Notes: generated by a model from the sequence alone, not told the origin. A DNA stretch of 64,000 nucleotides from Saccharum officinarum (GCA_020631735.1 CM036199.1:18765553-18829552); one strand, 5' to 3'; counted from the stretch's first letter, positions 11,112 through 22,917 are shown. Numbers and translations are program-made.

Positions 11112-14100
11112 TGTCGACGAAATATAGTCGACAGTCTACCTAGGGGTATGCCTAAGGTAGTAGATTATCGGCAGACAGATGCGCAAGCTCCAAACAAGAT
11201 GGTGACGCAAGGCAGACACGAAGTTTTATTCAGGTTCGGCCGCCAAGAAGGCGTAATACCTACGTCCTGCTTCTGATTTGTATTGTGGTATGTCAATGAG
11301 AGATGTTTTTTAGAGGGGTCCCCTGCCCGCCTTATATAGTCCGGGGGGCAGGGTTATAGATCTGGAAACTAATCCTAGTCAGTTACAATTGCCATATGTA
11401 GCCGGATAAGGATTCCTATTTTAACCGACCAGGATCCTGCTTGGTCACCAAATCCGTCTTGATTCCTTGTGCGGGACTCCGATCAGGTTAACTGGGCCGC
11501 ACGTCACCTTTCGGGTGGACTGAAACCATCGATCCAGGCCAGCCCAAGCTTAGCCGTAGGGGTATAGGGGTTAATACCCCCACAGCTAGTCCCGAGCATC
11601 ATATATTCTGATGCGACACGCCGTCTTGACCTTCTCCGAACATTGAGGCTTGAGTCCTTGACGTTTCCGACCACCGTTGCCGCCGGAGAAGTAGGTTGTC
11701 CGAAGAATGTATGTGCTCTTAAGAAAAAAGAAAAAGATTTCCGTCCCGGGAAGTGTGCCCACTTGTATTTCTGAATAGAAATGTAAGTGTCTTGAAGCGT
11801 AGCGTCCTTGATCATCAGAGGCGTAGAGGTCAAAAAACAAACACATTCACCGCAAGGTGAAGTGTGCCCACTTAGTCCCCGAGCCTGGTAGTAGGTGACG
11901 TAGGCACGTGGTGCTAGGGTCTAAAAAGAATTCCAGTTAAGTTGAGAATCCAATCGTCGTACCGGCGATACGAGATGCACCGGCAGGTGCATCATACCGA
12001 TGTAGTCCCGGAGCTTGCTGGAAGGCGAGGTATGAGCCTTGTATCAAGGTCTAAACGAGAAAGAATATCCCAACTGTATGCGAGTCGCCAGTCGCATGTA
12101 GTTGAGATGCAAAGTCCTCGAGCCATGGTCGGAGAGTGGTCGAGGCAGTCCCCGAGCACAGGTCGAAGAGCGAGCGACGAAGTCCCCGCCGTGGTCGGAG
12201 AGTGATCGAGGCAATCCCCAAGCACAGGTCGAAGAGCGAGCGACGAAGTCCCCGAGCCGTGGTCGGAGAGTGATCGAGGCAGTCCCCGAGCACAGGTCGA
12301 AGAGTGGTCGAGGCAGTCCTCGAGCACAGGTCGAAGAGCGAGCGACAAAGTCCCCGAGCCGTGGTCGGAGAGTGATCGAGGCAATCCCCGAGCACAGGTC
12401 GAAGAGTGGTCGAGGCAGTCCCCGAGCCGTGGTCGGAGAGTGATCGAGGCAGTCCCCGAGCACAGGTCGAAGAGTGGTCGAGGCAGTCCCCGAGCACAGG
12501 TCGAAGAGCGAGCGACGAAGTCCCCGAGCCGTGGTCGGAGAGTGATCGAGGCAGTCCCCGAGCATAGGTCGAGGAGCACATGTAGTTGTATACTTATTTT
12601 TCTCTTTTCTCTGCCAAGTCCAATCTAACACGCCTGGTCAAAAAGCAAATCGGTATAGTACATCATTATGTCTTCCCCCCCTTTTTTTTGACAAACAGAC
12701 GGCTGACACCTGTATTGAGGTGTGTCAGTGTGAGCCCTCGTATACCATCAACAAAAAGGCACGTACACTGGTAACGAAGGAGCACATTTATTGGCATAGA
12801 TCTCGAGGTGGTGTAAAAAATCCATCCGTCACGCGTGAGCACATCTCCCAAGAATCTCGGTCAGGCGAAACGACAGTACTCTTTGTTATTTATAATAGCT
12901 ATAATGCAGGTTTAGAAGCTGAAGTGACCCGCCTCCAGGGGGAAACAGCCGTGTGCTTGCAGAATGCAATTACCTAAAGGAGGACAATAAGAAACTGGCA
13001 CGTAGCCAGTCGGAACTCCAAAACCAAAATAACAAAATGAAAGATGACCTAAAAAGTAAGAACTCCAGACCCCCTTCTCTCATTCTATTGCCCACCTTGC
13101 CTTGCCGTGTCATCACTTTTGATGTCTTGTACTATTTTCAGTTTTGAAAGTCAATGCCAAGAGGCACCTGGAGGCCGTGATCAAGGAACGTGACGACTTG
13201 AAAGCACAATGCCTTAAAACCACCAAGGAGCGGACATGTGGAAAAAGCGGTGCCAAGAATGGCAACTGGCATTGTGCCCATCCTCGACCTTATCGACCCG
13301 ATGCTCACAGAGGAAGAGCTAAAGATGCCCCAGCTCGGACTGGTCGAGAGATGCAAGAAAGCATGGGGATGGTTCCAGGACTTCGTGAAGGAGGCGGGTG
13401 AGTACACGGGTGCCCATGTGCTGAGCATGGTGCGTGCTCACTACCCCCTGATCGATCTCAAACGCTTGGAGGCTGGGTACCCGAAGGAGGTAGACCCAGA
13501 CAAGGCCGAGGAGCTTCGGACGACCCAGCTGGAATTGTCTTCAAAGATAATTGGCGATATTAACCTGTGCGGAGGTGGGACAACACCTGTACAGGGTACG
13601 CCGTCGACAAACCAGCTGGAAATGCCATCAGCTGCAAGCCAACCAACGAAGCCTGCGGTCTCGACCAGCCAGGCACCGGTGGGGCCATCCCCTTCAGCTT
13701 GACTAGCTCAAGAGTCCCCCGAGACTCGAGTAGGGTATTAGAGACGACGAGCAGTAAATGCCCTGCTCTCCGACCAGCCAATGTAATAGGCTTAGAGCTG
13801 TAGAAGGAGGACATAGTTGTGTTATTGTAAGCTTGAGCCTCTTTAGGTAAGCTTGTAATAATGTAACTGTATATCAGTATAAGCTTGTTTGCTTATACAA
13901 AACGTGTTTAAGCTTGATTTGTGTTGGTGTAACTAAGTAGGAACGTGTTAACGTTCAGTTTAGTTGTACCGTTTTGCTTGTTACATCGTCCCGAGGGTTT
14001 TGTGCGGTCCTTGGTTGGCATGTGGTCGGAGTGTGAGGTAACATGACCTGTACACACGTGGACACGGACAAGTCAAACCAAGGGAGGACCTGCCGATCAC

Positions 14101-14434
14101 CCGCGACGTGGAGAACGGATCTCGTGCACGTGTTGGGAGGAACCGGAGACAAGATCTACTCCGAAAACCGTAGAAGGAGTGGTGGTCAGCTTGTACTGGC
14201 TAAATCAGAATATCCATAAAATTTGTAGTGACACATTAGAGTGGTCGGAGAAATCATGATTGCTTTATTAAAGTAAATCGAAAATGTAAGTTGAATACAT
14301 ATCTCATTAATTAAGCATAGAAACGTTTAAGCTTGTCGATGTGCCACGAGTTTGGTACGTCCGTGCCGTCCAGGTGAGCTAACCTGTAAGACGTTGGGCG
14401 TGTGACTTCCTTGATCATGAAGGGTCCCCTCCCA
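11112..14434 (-). mobile_element. 3' part of Tat retrotransposon, left-arm copy, truncated by gap
   Basis: Inverted copy of about 24697-28025: the 3' LTR at 11112-11584, the 34-bp tandem array at about 12125-12563, the antisense ORF region (about 12900-13702) and the last ~0.1 kb of integrase up to the gap. The target duplication base-pairs with that of the right copy (CACGC at 11107-11111), so this is the same insertion event. The antisense ORF is frameshifted here by two 1-bp deletions near 13230-13260. Confidence 0.93.
12900..13702 (+). pseudogene. Antisense coiled-coil ORF of the Tat element, left-arm copy, frameshifted
   Basis: Counterpart of the ORF at 25428-26222, in the plus orientation here. 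Near 13230-13260 two single-base deletions (one in GAGCGG, one in AAGAATGG) break the frame, and a further A is missing near 12950. All three lie in short homopolymers. This looks like base-calling error near a contig end at least as much as real decay. Confidence 0.7.
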
Positions 14435-14534
14435 NNNNNNNNNNNNNNNNNNNNNNNNNNNNNNNNNNNNNNNNNNNNNNNNNNNNNNNNNNNNNNNNNN
14501 NNNNNNNNNNNNNNNNNNNNNNNNNNNNNNNNNN
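14435..14534. other. Assembly gap (100 N)
   Basis: Exactly 100 N, the usual placeholder for a gap of unknown size. The left flank is retrotransposon integrase DNA in minus orientation and the right flank is an unrelated copia-type LTR. If the left arm is a genuine second copy, the missing 5' part of its retrotransposon (about 7 kb) has to lie here. Confidence 0.99.
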
Positions 14535-16084
14535 GAAGTGTTCTTCACTGTTTTTAGTGCATTGGGACGCTGGCTTCGAGAGCACCGGACGCTGGCCCCA
14601 GCGCCGGTCAGTTGTGCAGCGCGGCGCCTAGCCAGTTTTGGTCACTGGCGCATCCGGTGCAGAAAAGGGAGTGAGTACCGGGCGCGTGACGTCAAGCGTC
14701 CAGTGTGAGTGACGTAGAGAGCTGCTGAGTGCCTGTGTACCGGACGCTGGGGTGCGTCTGATCGCACCCCACCAGACGTGTCCTGTGCGCAAAATGCATC
14801 TCTAGAACCTCTCTGTTCCGCACCAGATGTTGAGGCTTCAGCTTCAGGTGCAACACTGTGCTGCGTCAGGAGTGTGGTTCTACAACGCGAGCTATCTATT
14901 GATCGGACGCTGGCTGGGCGTCAGGTGCTTTGCACCTACGCGTCCGGTGCGCTGTGTTTTGGCATGGTGCGATTCAAGTGATCGTTACGATTGAACGAAC
15001 ATGATTTAAATGATGACACGTGGCAGCGATCTAGCGGCTATCGGGGTGGCGACCGGACGCTGATCAGCATCAGGTGTGTGAGCACCTGTGCGTCTGGTGC
15101 ATCCACGCAGAGAAGTGTTCAGTACCTAACGACTCTATTTCGTTGGGAACCCTTATAAATATGGATTGGCCAGCTAAGGGGAGTCTCTCTTGGATATTTT
15201 GACATCCTAACATCCTCTTGAGCTGAGCATACTTCCTCTCACTCATCTCTCTTCCTTGGTGGCTAATCCAAAGTGAGATTGAGTGATCCAAGTGTATTGT
15301 GCTTGTGAGTTTGCATCTTAGTGGCACTTGGGTGATCTTTGGCTATGGGATTCTTGTTTCTCTTGGTGGTTGCCGCCACCTAGACGGCTTGGAGGCAGCG
15401 GAGGAGTTGTGGCAAGAGTGGTGCTTGTTCTTGGCCACCTCTCGGTGATTTGTGAGGGGTGTCGTGCCTTCCCCAGCGGAGCGCCAAAGGAAACTCTAGT
15501 AAATTGCTCATGTCATTGAGTTTCCTCACTTGTGGGTAGGTTCTTGCGGTGTCCATAGGTTGGACGATGTTCGTGCTACACCTCTTAGCCACTGAACCAC
15601 CAAGTGTTGGTCGACACGATAGGAACTAGCGTACCGGCAAGCACATGAACCTCGGAAGGAAAATCTTGTGTTCATCTTGTGTATGATTGGATTTCTCCTA
15701 GTGATTGGTCATCATATTCATTGATTGGTTCATCCTCTACGCGGCGGTATAAAGATCACATCACCTTCATTTACAGTCCGCAAACTAGTTGTAACAAGCT
15801 CTTTAGTGTAATTAGTCTTTAGAGCTTGTATTATCCTTGCTAGTGTAGCTTCTCACCAAGTTGAGCTCTTTAGTGTAACTAGTTTTGGAGAGCTCATAGT
15901 GACATAGCATTTGCTTGTCTTAGTGACTATAGCAACTAGAATTGTTGGGATAGGTGGCTTGCTATCCTTGTAGAGCTAGAGCAAAATTTCATAACGTTTT
16001 TTGTCATACTTATCAATTGCTCTAGTGGGTTTGTAGATTTTTAATAGGCTATTCACCCCCCTCTAGCCATATTAGGACCTTTCA
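14535..16084 (+). mobile_element. Truncated Ty1/copia-type LTR (3' portion)
   Basis: The segment ends with a run typical of Maximus/SIRE-type copia LTRs in grasses (CTATTCACCCCCCTCTAG followed by CCTTTCA). It has a TATA box (TATAAATA at 15154-15161) about 930 bp before that end. The first 600 bp repeat ACCGGACGCTGG and its near-complement GCGTCCGGTGC. No primer-binding site follows, so this is the outer end of a 3' LTR or a solo LTR. Its start is lost at the gap. Superfamily assignment is by recognition of the end motif. Confidence 0.65.
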
Positions 16085-16485
16085 GACAGCAAATCTCAAA
16101 CGCCCATCTAGCCAACGGCGCCTAGAGCAGCATATATTGGCTTCCAATCCGGCTACCGGCGCCCGAAGGTGGTAGATCTCGGCCTCCAATAATCTGGCAA
16201 CCGACGCCTAGAGGCAGCAGATCTCAGCCTCTAGTCTGGCTACCAGCGCTCAGAGGCGGTAGATCTTGGCCTCCAGTCCGGTCACCAGCGCCTAGAGATG
16301 GAGTATCACAGCCACCCGTCCCATCACCGGCGCCCCGGATGTGGCAAATCTCGGTCGTCTGTCCCACCATCGGCGACCAGGTACGATGGATCTCTGTTGT
16401 CCATCTGACCACCGGTTCTCAGAGACAGCAAATCTCAGCCGCTTGTACAACAACCAGCGCCTAGAGGTGGCGCCCGGAGATGACC
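16085..16485. repeat. Degenerate ~45-bp tandem repeat
   Basis: About eight imperfect units of the form GATCTCGGCCTCCA, then a CCGGCTACC-like part, then GGCGCCTAGAGG. Period is about 42-52 bp and similarity is moderate by eye. GACAGCAAATCTCA occurs both at the start (16085) and near the end (about 16424). It begins exactly where the copia LTR ends and has no open frame of note. Confidence 0.7.
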
Positions 16486-16649
16486 TAGATGACCATGAGG
16501 TTAGAGTTTCAGTCCTATTCTCTATAAGTTTTTTGCGATTACACAGTACAATACAGACACTCACAACGCACGCACACAAACCCCTACCCCTATGAGCATC
16601 TTCGAAGATTGGACCGACAAATCCTCAAGATTGACAAAATTGAGAGAAA

Positions 16650-17656
16650 GTATACTCGGCGTAGCGACTTACATGATGGGCCAGCTGAAGCGGTCCTACC
16701 TCAATCGTGTTCCCGAGCTTGGTGAGGTAAAGTTGATCAAGCGATGTGGTGTTGAAGCCCGCATACGGATCTTGGGTTTGTTACGTTGTCGGCCCCTCGA
16801 TCGTGTGAAGGTGGTGGCATCGTGGCCATCCTTCTCCCGATGCCTCTTGATCGAACCTTTACCTGTCCTGCGGAGAATAGCCATCCAAAACACGAAAACA
16901 AATATGTACGCGAAAGGCCCCTACCTGGCGCGCCAACTGTCGGATCATTTAGCTCCGACAATGCTTAGCAACGAGATCACGTAGATGGAGTCGGATGGTA
17001 GCACACGAGACACAAGAATTTATATTGGTTTGGGGTGCAATGGCGCGCTAAACCCTACTCTAGTGGTGCTGTTGCTCTTGTATTCATGTGCTCAATTACA
17101 GGGGTTGTTGTTCCTAGCTACGTAGTAGATTGGAATGGCAAAAGATGGATCCCAAGCCCGATGGTCCCTACCATCCTTTATATAGGTAGATAGGGCAGGG
17201 TTACAGAGAGGGCGATCAGGCTAACAGGTTGGATTCCCGGTTTGTTACACGATATGCGCAACAGATTGATCCTAACTATCGTCCAGATATGCATGTCTTG
17301 GCTTGCTTTGATCTCTACGTTGGTCGACCGTGCCAGCCCTTGTGGGCCTCCTTCTTGGTGACTGCTGGCTGATAGCCTGGTGATGGTCATATATACGGGC
17401 GGTGCGGGTACCCCTTGCCCATACATCTGACAGCATGATTGGTACCCTGGCTCTGGCCCGGCAAGGCCCGTGCTATGCAGGTTCATTGCGTTTGGTATCC
17501 TAAACTAGACCTGGGGCTTGTCTCAGTAGATGCAAGATTCCCCTCGCCGCCAGGCTATGAAGGAATGCGGCGAGGCTTCGTCTCCGTCGAGCCTGCTGGT
17601 TCGCGCGGTGCCTCTTGCGCATCCCAGTGTTGGCCCATTGCGTGCAAGCGAAGATG
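16650..17656 (-). mobile_element. 5' end of a minus-strand Ty3/gypsy element (LTR plus primer-binding site)
   Basis: At 16918-16935 the reverse complement of the primer-binding site TGGCGCGCCAGGTAGGGG is present, the same site as in the intact element. The LTR therefore ends (in element orientation) at 16938 and extends rightward. A minus-strand TATA box (CTATATAAAGG) lies near 17177-17187. The outer LTR boundary is not visible; the element may be truncated or interrupted by the younger insertion at 17662. DNA at 16500-16650 resembles a grass non-LTR 3' end (CCCCTACCCCTATGAGCATC) but this is weak. Confidence 0.6.
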
Positions 17657-17661
17657 GCGTG

Positions 17662-18133
17662 TGTGGGGTATTAACCCCTATACCCCTACGGCTAAGCTTG
17701 GGCTGGCTTGGATCGATGGTTTCAGTCCACCCGAAAGGTGACGTGCGGCCCAGTTAACCTGATCGGAGTCCCGCACAAGGAATCAAGACGGATTTGGTGA
17801 CCAAGCAGGATCCTGGTCGGTTAAAATAGGAATCCTTATCCGGCTACATATGGCAATTGTAACTGACTAGGATTAGTTTCTAGATCTATAACCCTGCCCC
17901 CGGACTATATAAGGCGGGCAGGGGACCCCTCTAAAAAACATCTCTCATTGACATACCACAATACAAATCAGACGCAGGACGTAGGTATTACGCCTTCTTG
18001 GCGGCCGAACCTGGATAAAACTTCGTGTCTGCCTTGCGTCACCATCTTTGTTTGGAGCTTGCGCATCTGTCTGCCGATAATCTACTACCTTGGGCATACC
18101 CCTAGGTAGACTGCCGACTATATTTCGTCGACA
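17662..18133 (+). repeat. 5' LTR of the Tat element
   Basis: It begins TGTGGGGTATTAACCCC and ends TCGTCGACA, with TG...CA ends. It contains a TATA box at 17906-17913, so transcription should start near 17940. Compared with the 3' LTR it has one fewer G after the start, one fewer C near 17900, one extra T near 18046 and six substitutions. Confidence 0.95.
17906..17913 (+). promoter_or_regulatory. LTR core promoter (TATA box)
   Basis: TATATAAG sits in the middle of the 5' LTR, followed by GGCGGGC. The same box is at 27799-27806 in the 3' LTR, from where it could drive read-through transcription into the flanking DNA. Confidence 0.7.
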
Positions 18134-18134
18134 G

Positions 18135-18153
18135 TGGCGCGCCAGGTAGGGGG
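18135..18153 (+). other. Primer-binding site of the Tat element
   Basis: TGGCGCGCCAGGTAGGGGG lies one base after the 5' LTR. TGG at its start pairs with a tRNA 3' CCA. The cognate tRNA (probably tRNA-Arg by analogy with related grass elements) was not verified. Confidence 0.85.
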
Positions 18154-18181
18154 TGTGCGTACCGCTCTCCAAGCAAACAAG

Positions 18182-20560
18182 ATGGTCATCATCTCCAGCT
18201 CCATGGCTGTGCCCAACGGCCTCACGTTCACCGTCGGCCAGATCACCTGGATCACCGGTCCCGACGTCTCCATCTCCATGACCACGGAGGAGGCGTGGAT
18301 TCAACCCGCGCCGACAACTACTTCACCTGCATCGGCTACGGCTCCGACCACGGCAAACATGGCTCCAACCACGATGGATCTGCCTCTGACCATGGTACAT
18401 CCGGCTCCGAGCACGCCTACAGCCACGCCGACAACCCGTCGTTCGCTTCCCTGCTACAGAGGAAAGCAGATCGACAAAACCGACCTGCTCGACTCCATCG
18501 ATCGAGTCGGCATCAAACTCACTGAAACCCTAGCTCTGGTAAGTACGATTCGAAGCCAACCTAATGAGCAGGTAACGGCTCCCCACAACAGATCTATCCG
18601 ACCGACTCGGACCAGTCGTCCTGCACGACTTGGAACAGATCTTGTGATCGTATCTACTCCTAAGGGGCGCTCCGCTCGTCGCCAGCCAGCCTTCGCGACG
18701 GGTCTCCGACTCTGCGAGTACGAAGCCCCGACGGAGAACCACCAGGTCCAGCCCTACGGCCTGCAAAACACTGCCTCTAGCTATGCGCACAACCTACGAC
18801 GCCGCTCGGATTCAGGTCCTATACGCCGACCTTGGCCGAAGCCACGCAACATCGTCAACATGGTCCGGATTGAAGATTACCGAGAAGGATCCGTCCACAC
18901 AGTCCGAGAGGGTGACTCCGGCTCCTCATCCGGCATCGCATCCAACGCATCTGTCCACACCGAGCTTCAGCGTCACAAAGATGAAGGCGTCAAATACGAT
19001 CTGGATCTACCAGATCACGCCCCGGGTTTCCCCCAATTCCCGTCTTTCCCGCCAAGACGAGGGGATTTGATCCATGTCGTCAGCAACGACGAGCCGCCAG
19101 CAGTTGGCGAAACAGAACAAGAAAAGATTGCACGCGAAGCACGCAATATTGACCGGTTTAATCGCCGGCAAATCGAAGCTGAAGCAGACTAGGAGGCACG
19201 ACGCATAAGGGTCCGACCACGTGACCTCAACGATGCTTTTGACAGGGTAGGGGACAAACAAGTCTTCAAGACCCCAAGCGCCAACGTGGCCGTTGCCTTG
19301 GCAACAATGCATCGGCTGCCTAACACTCCCGAGACCTAGGCAGTCCGTGATGACATACAAGCTTATCTGACAGCTGCTATGGCTCAGACTGCAGAAATAA
19401 ATCAAGCCCGGGCTCCATCCGTTTCTGTCGAATCAAGCCACAGCCGCCAATACTCAAGTCGCTCACAGCCATTCAATCAACGCGGCTCGCGCAATAACGA
19501 CCCATCGGACAATCGTCAAGGCGGAAACGGTGGTTATGATAGTGGTCGGAATGACAACCGCCGCCAGGAGGGTGACCGCCACGGCGTTCGAGGCGACGAC
19601 CACCGGGATAACCGCGACAATCGCCGTGATAACCACGGTCGCAGGGCTAATCCAGATGGCAATAACGATCTTTGCCATTACCTCGCCCGACGTGATCTGC
19701 GCGCTCGCATCAACCAGAGAGCCGATGATCGTGCATCCCATGAAAGCTATCGCCGCATGGAATATGACACTGCCCACGGCCCGCCAGGTTTGAAACAATT
19801 CACTCCACACCTTCGCCAAGTCATATGGCCCAAGAATTTCAAACTCGAGAAACTTCAGAAGTACGACGGCAAGGAAAACCCCGAATTATGGGTCATGCTC
19901 TACGAAACTATGTGCCGCTCAGCTATGACTGATGAGCACGTCATGTCTAACTACTTCCCAGTCGCGGTTGGTCATGCAGGTCACCAATGGCTGGTTAGCT
20001 TGCCAGCGAATTATTTTGACTCTTGGCAGGAACTCAGGCAGGCCTTCATCAACAATTTCATCGCTACTTGTGAACAACCCGGCAACAAGTACGATCTGCA
20101 ATGGATCTGAGATCGAAAGGATGAACCACTGCGCGAGTACGTTCGGCGTTTCTCGGAGATGCGCATCAAGGTTCCATCAATCTCCGACAACGAATCAATC
20201 GAGGCTTTCGTCACCGGCCTCAGGTTCCACGACGCCCTAAGAGACAAGCTCCTCCGAAAGAGACCCGAATCAGTAACAGCGCTTCTGGCCACCGCTAAGA
20301 AATACGCGGACGCTGACGATGCTAAAAAAATAATCGTTGAAGAAGCAGCACGTTTTCCACGCTCCGACCACCCTCCACACCGCGACGATTACCGCGGCAA
20401 TCGTGGTCGGAATGACAATTTTGACCGCCGCAACTAGCGCGACGACTCCCGCGACCACCGTGATCAACGTAATCAGCGGCGCAATCGCCGTGACGTTTAC
20501 AGGAGCAAGCGCGCTCGGGAAGACGACGGCGAGGTCAATACCGTGAAAAAGGGTGGTGGA
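18182..20560 (+). pseudogene. gag region of the Tat element (four in-frame stops)
   Basis: The frame opens at ATG 18182 and would encode the capsid/nucleocapsid polyprotein. A ~335-residue N-terminal segment is Thr/Ser/Pro-rich and then charged. An Arg/Asp/Asn-rich linker lies at about 19480-19670. The retrotransposon gag domain follows at about 19790-20310, with F..EKLQKYDG, W...LP..YFDSW and LREYVRRF motifs. A basic Arg/Asp-rich tail ends the region. The frame is interrupted by stops at 19190 (TAG), 19337 (TAG), 20108 (TGA) and 20435 (TAG), with the same reading frame on both sides of each. They look like point mutations rather than indels. Confidence 0.85.
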
Positions 20561-22914
20561 CGTCGTAACTACGAGGACGACTACGCCAAAACATTGAAGG
20601 GGCCTTGCCAGCTCCATCCTAAATCGAACCACACCATGGAGAATTGCCGCGTTCTCAAGACTATCTACATGCGTCAACAGGCTCCGAATGCATCCGACAA
20701 GCCTAACGACGCGGGGGAACAGCGCAATGAGGACAACGACGACGACGATGCAGACCCTCGTCATAAATACGTCAAACCGACTGATCGCGTGCACACCATC
20801 ATCGGCGGCAAGGTGTCCATTGAGACCAAACGAGAACGCAAGCTGCTCGCCCGCGCTTGCTTGAACGTGGCAAACACCGACAACCTTCTCACCGATCCGC
20901 GGTTTCCCCCATGGTCTCACCGTGAAATCTACTTCAGCAGGAAGGACCAATGGGCGGCCATACCCGAGCCAGGGCGTTTTCCCCTGGTTCTCAATCCTTG
21001 TATCAACAAGGTTCAATTCGACAGGGTCCTGATCGACGACGGTAGCTCTATTGATATACTATTCAAAAACAGCCTGCCCGCTCTGAAAATAGCCCAGGCG
21101 GACCTGAAGCCGTACGAAGCACAGTTCTAGGGTGTTCTCCCCGGACAGAGCTCCACACCTCTTGGGCAGATCACGCTACCTGTGCAATTTGGGACTCCAG
21201 ACCATTTTCGCACCGACTACGTCAACTTCGTGGTCGCCGATTTCGATGGCACTTACCATGCTATTCTTGGTCGACCGTCGCTTACCAAGTTCATGGCCAT
21301 ACCTCATTACAGGTATCTGGTGCTCAAGATGCCTACTGAGAAAGGAGTTTTAACCCTCAGGGGCAACGTATACGCAGCTTATACCTGTGAGGAAGACAGC
21401 TTCAAAATAGCAGAGGCCCACGACCTCTCTATTCGCATGGCCGAGACCATCCTCGACGCTAAGAAGACCTCGGCCGACCACCTGGAGATCCCAGAGCTCG
21501 AGGCTCCGCGTAAGAACACCAGGTCCAAGGAGCACAAGACGATCCAGGTGGTCGAGGGCGATTCTAGCAAAACGGTCCTCATCGGGGCCAACCTAGGTTC
21601 CAAATAGGAAGATGTGCTCGTCAGGTTCCTGAGGGGCAACGTGGATGTGTTTGCATGGAAACCTTCTGACATGCCTGGTGTACCTCGGAGCCTGATTGAG
21701 CACTCCTTAAATGTCAACAGCAAGGCCAAACCAATCAAGCAGAAGTTACGACGTTTTGCTCGTGACAAAAAGGAGGCGATTAGGGTAGAAGTTACACGGC
21801 TTTTGGTAGCCGGATTTATCAAAGAAGTGTATCATCCGGAATGGTTAGCCAACCCGGTTCTTGTACGCAAAAAGAATAATGAATGGAGAATGTGCGTTGA
21901 TTACACTGATCTCAACAAACACTGCCCTAAGGACCCCTTTGGTTTACCTCGCATAGACGAGGTCGTAGATTCAACCGCCGGTTGCGAGCTGCTGTCCTTT
22001 CTCGATTGTTACTCTGGTTATCACCAGATCGCTCTCAAAAAGGACGACCAGATCAAGACGTCTTTTATCACGCCTTTCGCCGCCTACTGCTACACGACTA
22101 TGTCGTTCGGGCTCAAAAACGCCGGTGCTACCTACCAACGCGCTATACAGGCCTGCCTCAACGACGAGATAAAAGATGGCCTCATCGAGGCTTACGTCGA
22201 CGATGTAGTTGTCAAAACCAAGGAAGCACATACCCTTGTTGACAATCTGGAACGCACCTTCGCAGCCCTTAATACGTTCCAATGGAAATTAAACCCAAAG
22301 AAGTGCATTTTTGGTGTCCCTTCTGGCATATTGCTCGGCAACGTCGTCAGTTACGACGGCATACGCCCTAACCCAGAGAAAGTCAAAGCTGTCTTAGACA
22401 TGAAACCCCAAAAAAGGTGAAGGATGTCTAGAAGCTCACCGGCTGCATGGCTGCTCTAAGCCGTTTCATATCAAGATTAGGAGAAAAAGGACTACCGTTC
22501 TTCAAACTGCTCAAAGCATCCGAGAAATTTGAGTGGTCGGAGGAAGCAGACGCTGCCTTCACGCAGCTGAAACAATACCTCACGTCACCTCCAGTACTTA
22601 CTGCTCCCAGAGAAGACGAAACTCTCCTCCTTTACATTGCGGCAACCGATCAGGTGGTCTCCACTACAATGGTGGTCGAGCGCGACGAGCCGGGCCACAC
22701 CTACAAGGTACAGCGGCCAATCTATTTCATTAGTGAGGTACTCAACGAATCCAAGACTAGGTACCCACAGATTCACAAACTGCTCTATGCCATACTGATA
22801 ACATCCCGAAAGTTGAGACATTACTTCGACGGATATCGTGTGGTGGTCATGACTGAGTATCCTTTGGGGGACATCATTCGCAATAAGGATACGAACGGAC
22901 GCATTGTCAAATGA
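20561..22914 (+). pseudogene. Protease - reverse transcriptase - RNase H region of the Tat element (broken)
   Basis: A degenerate zinc-knuckle-like segment (C..H....H...C) lies near 20608-20650. The aspartic protease has its active-site motif (DDGSS) at about 21035-21049. The reverse transcriptase spans about 21700-22330 with FLDCYSGYHQI near 21998 and the catalytic YVDD at 22193-22204. The degenerate gypsy RNase H follows at about 22500-22880. Breaks: TAG at 21128 and 21605, a frameshift within or next to the six-A run at 22410-22415 (giving a stop at 22418), TAG at 22429 in the new frame, and TGA at 22912. The RT catalytic residues themselves are intact. Confidence 0.88.
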
Positions 22915-22917
22915 GCA

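Larger units (their letters stand above)
1..14434 (-). repeat. Left arm of ~14.4-kb inverted repeat
   Basis: Read on the minus strand, this segment matches 24697-39138 almost base for base. Paired coordinates sum to 39139 near the window start, about 39135-39138 in the middle and 39130 near the gap, so only small indels separate the arms. It contains a PPR gene, a SOG1-like NAC gene, a SINE, several MITEs and the 3' 3.3 kb of a Tat retrotransposon. It ends abruptly at the 100-N gap. Because it starts at base 1, the repeat may extend further left. It may be a duplicated haplotype contig rather than a second genomic copy. Confidence 0.97.

Noticed and set aside
12125..12563. CRISPR-like look of the regularly spaced 34-bp repeats
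   Set aside because: Units abut directly without unique spacers, the context is a plant retrotransposon, and second halves are shuffled repeat types rather than spacers.
12044..12631. Overlapping open frames of 176-213 codons in several frames in the 34-bp array (both arms)
   Set aside because: They are a by-product of a stop-free tandem unit; their repeated peptides follow the 34-bp period in all three phases, and no start context or domain supports coding.
16592..16984. 130-codon open frame on the plus strand
   Set aside because: It runs across a minus-strand gypsy primer-binding site and into its LTR, so it is antisense retrotransposon DNA.
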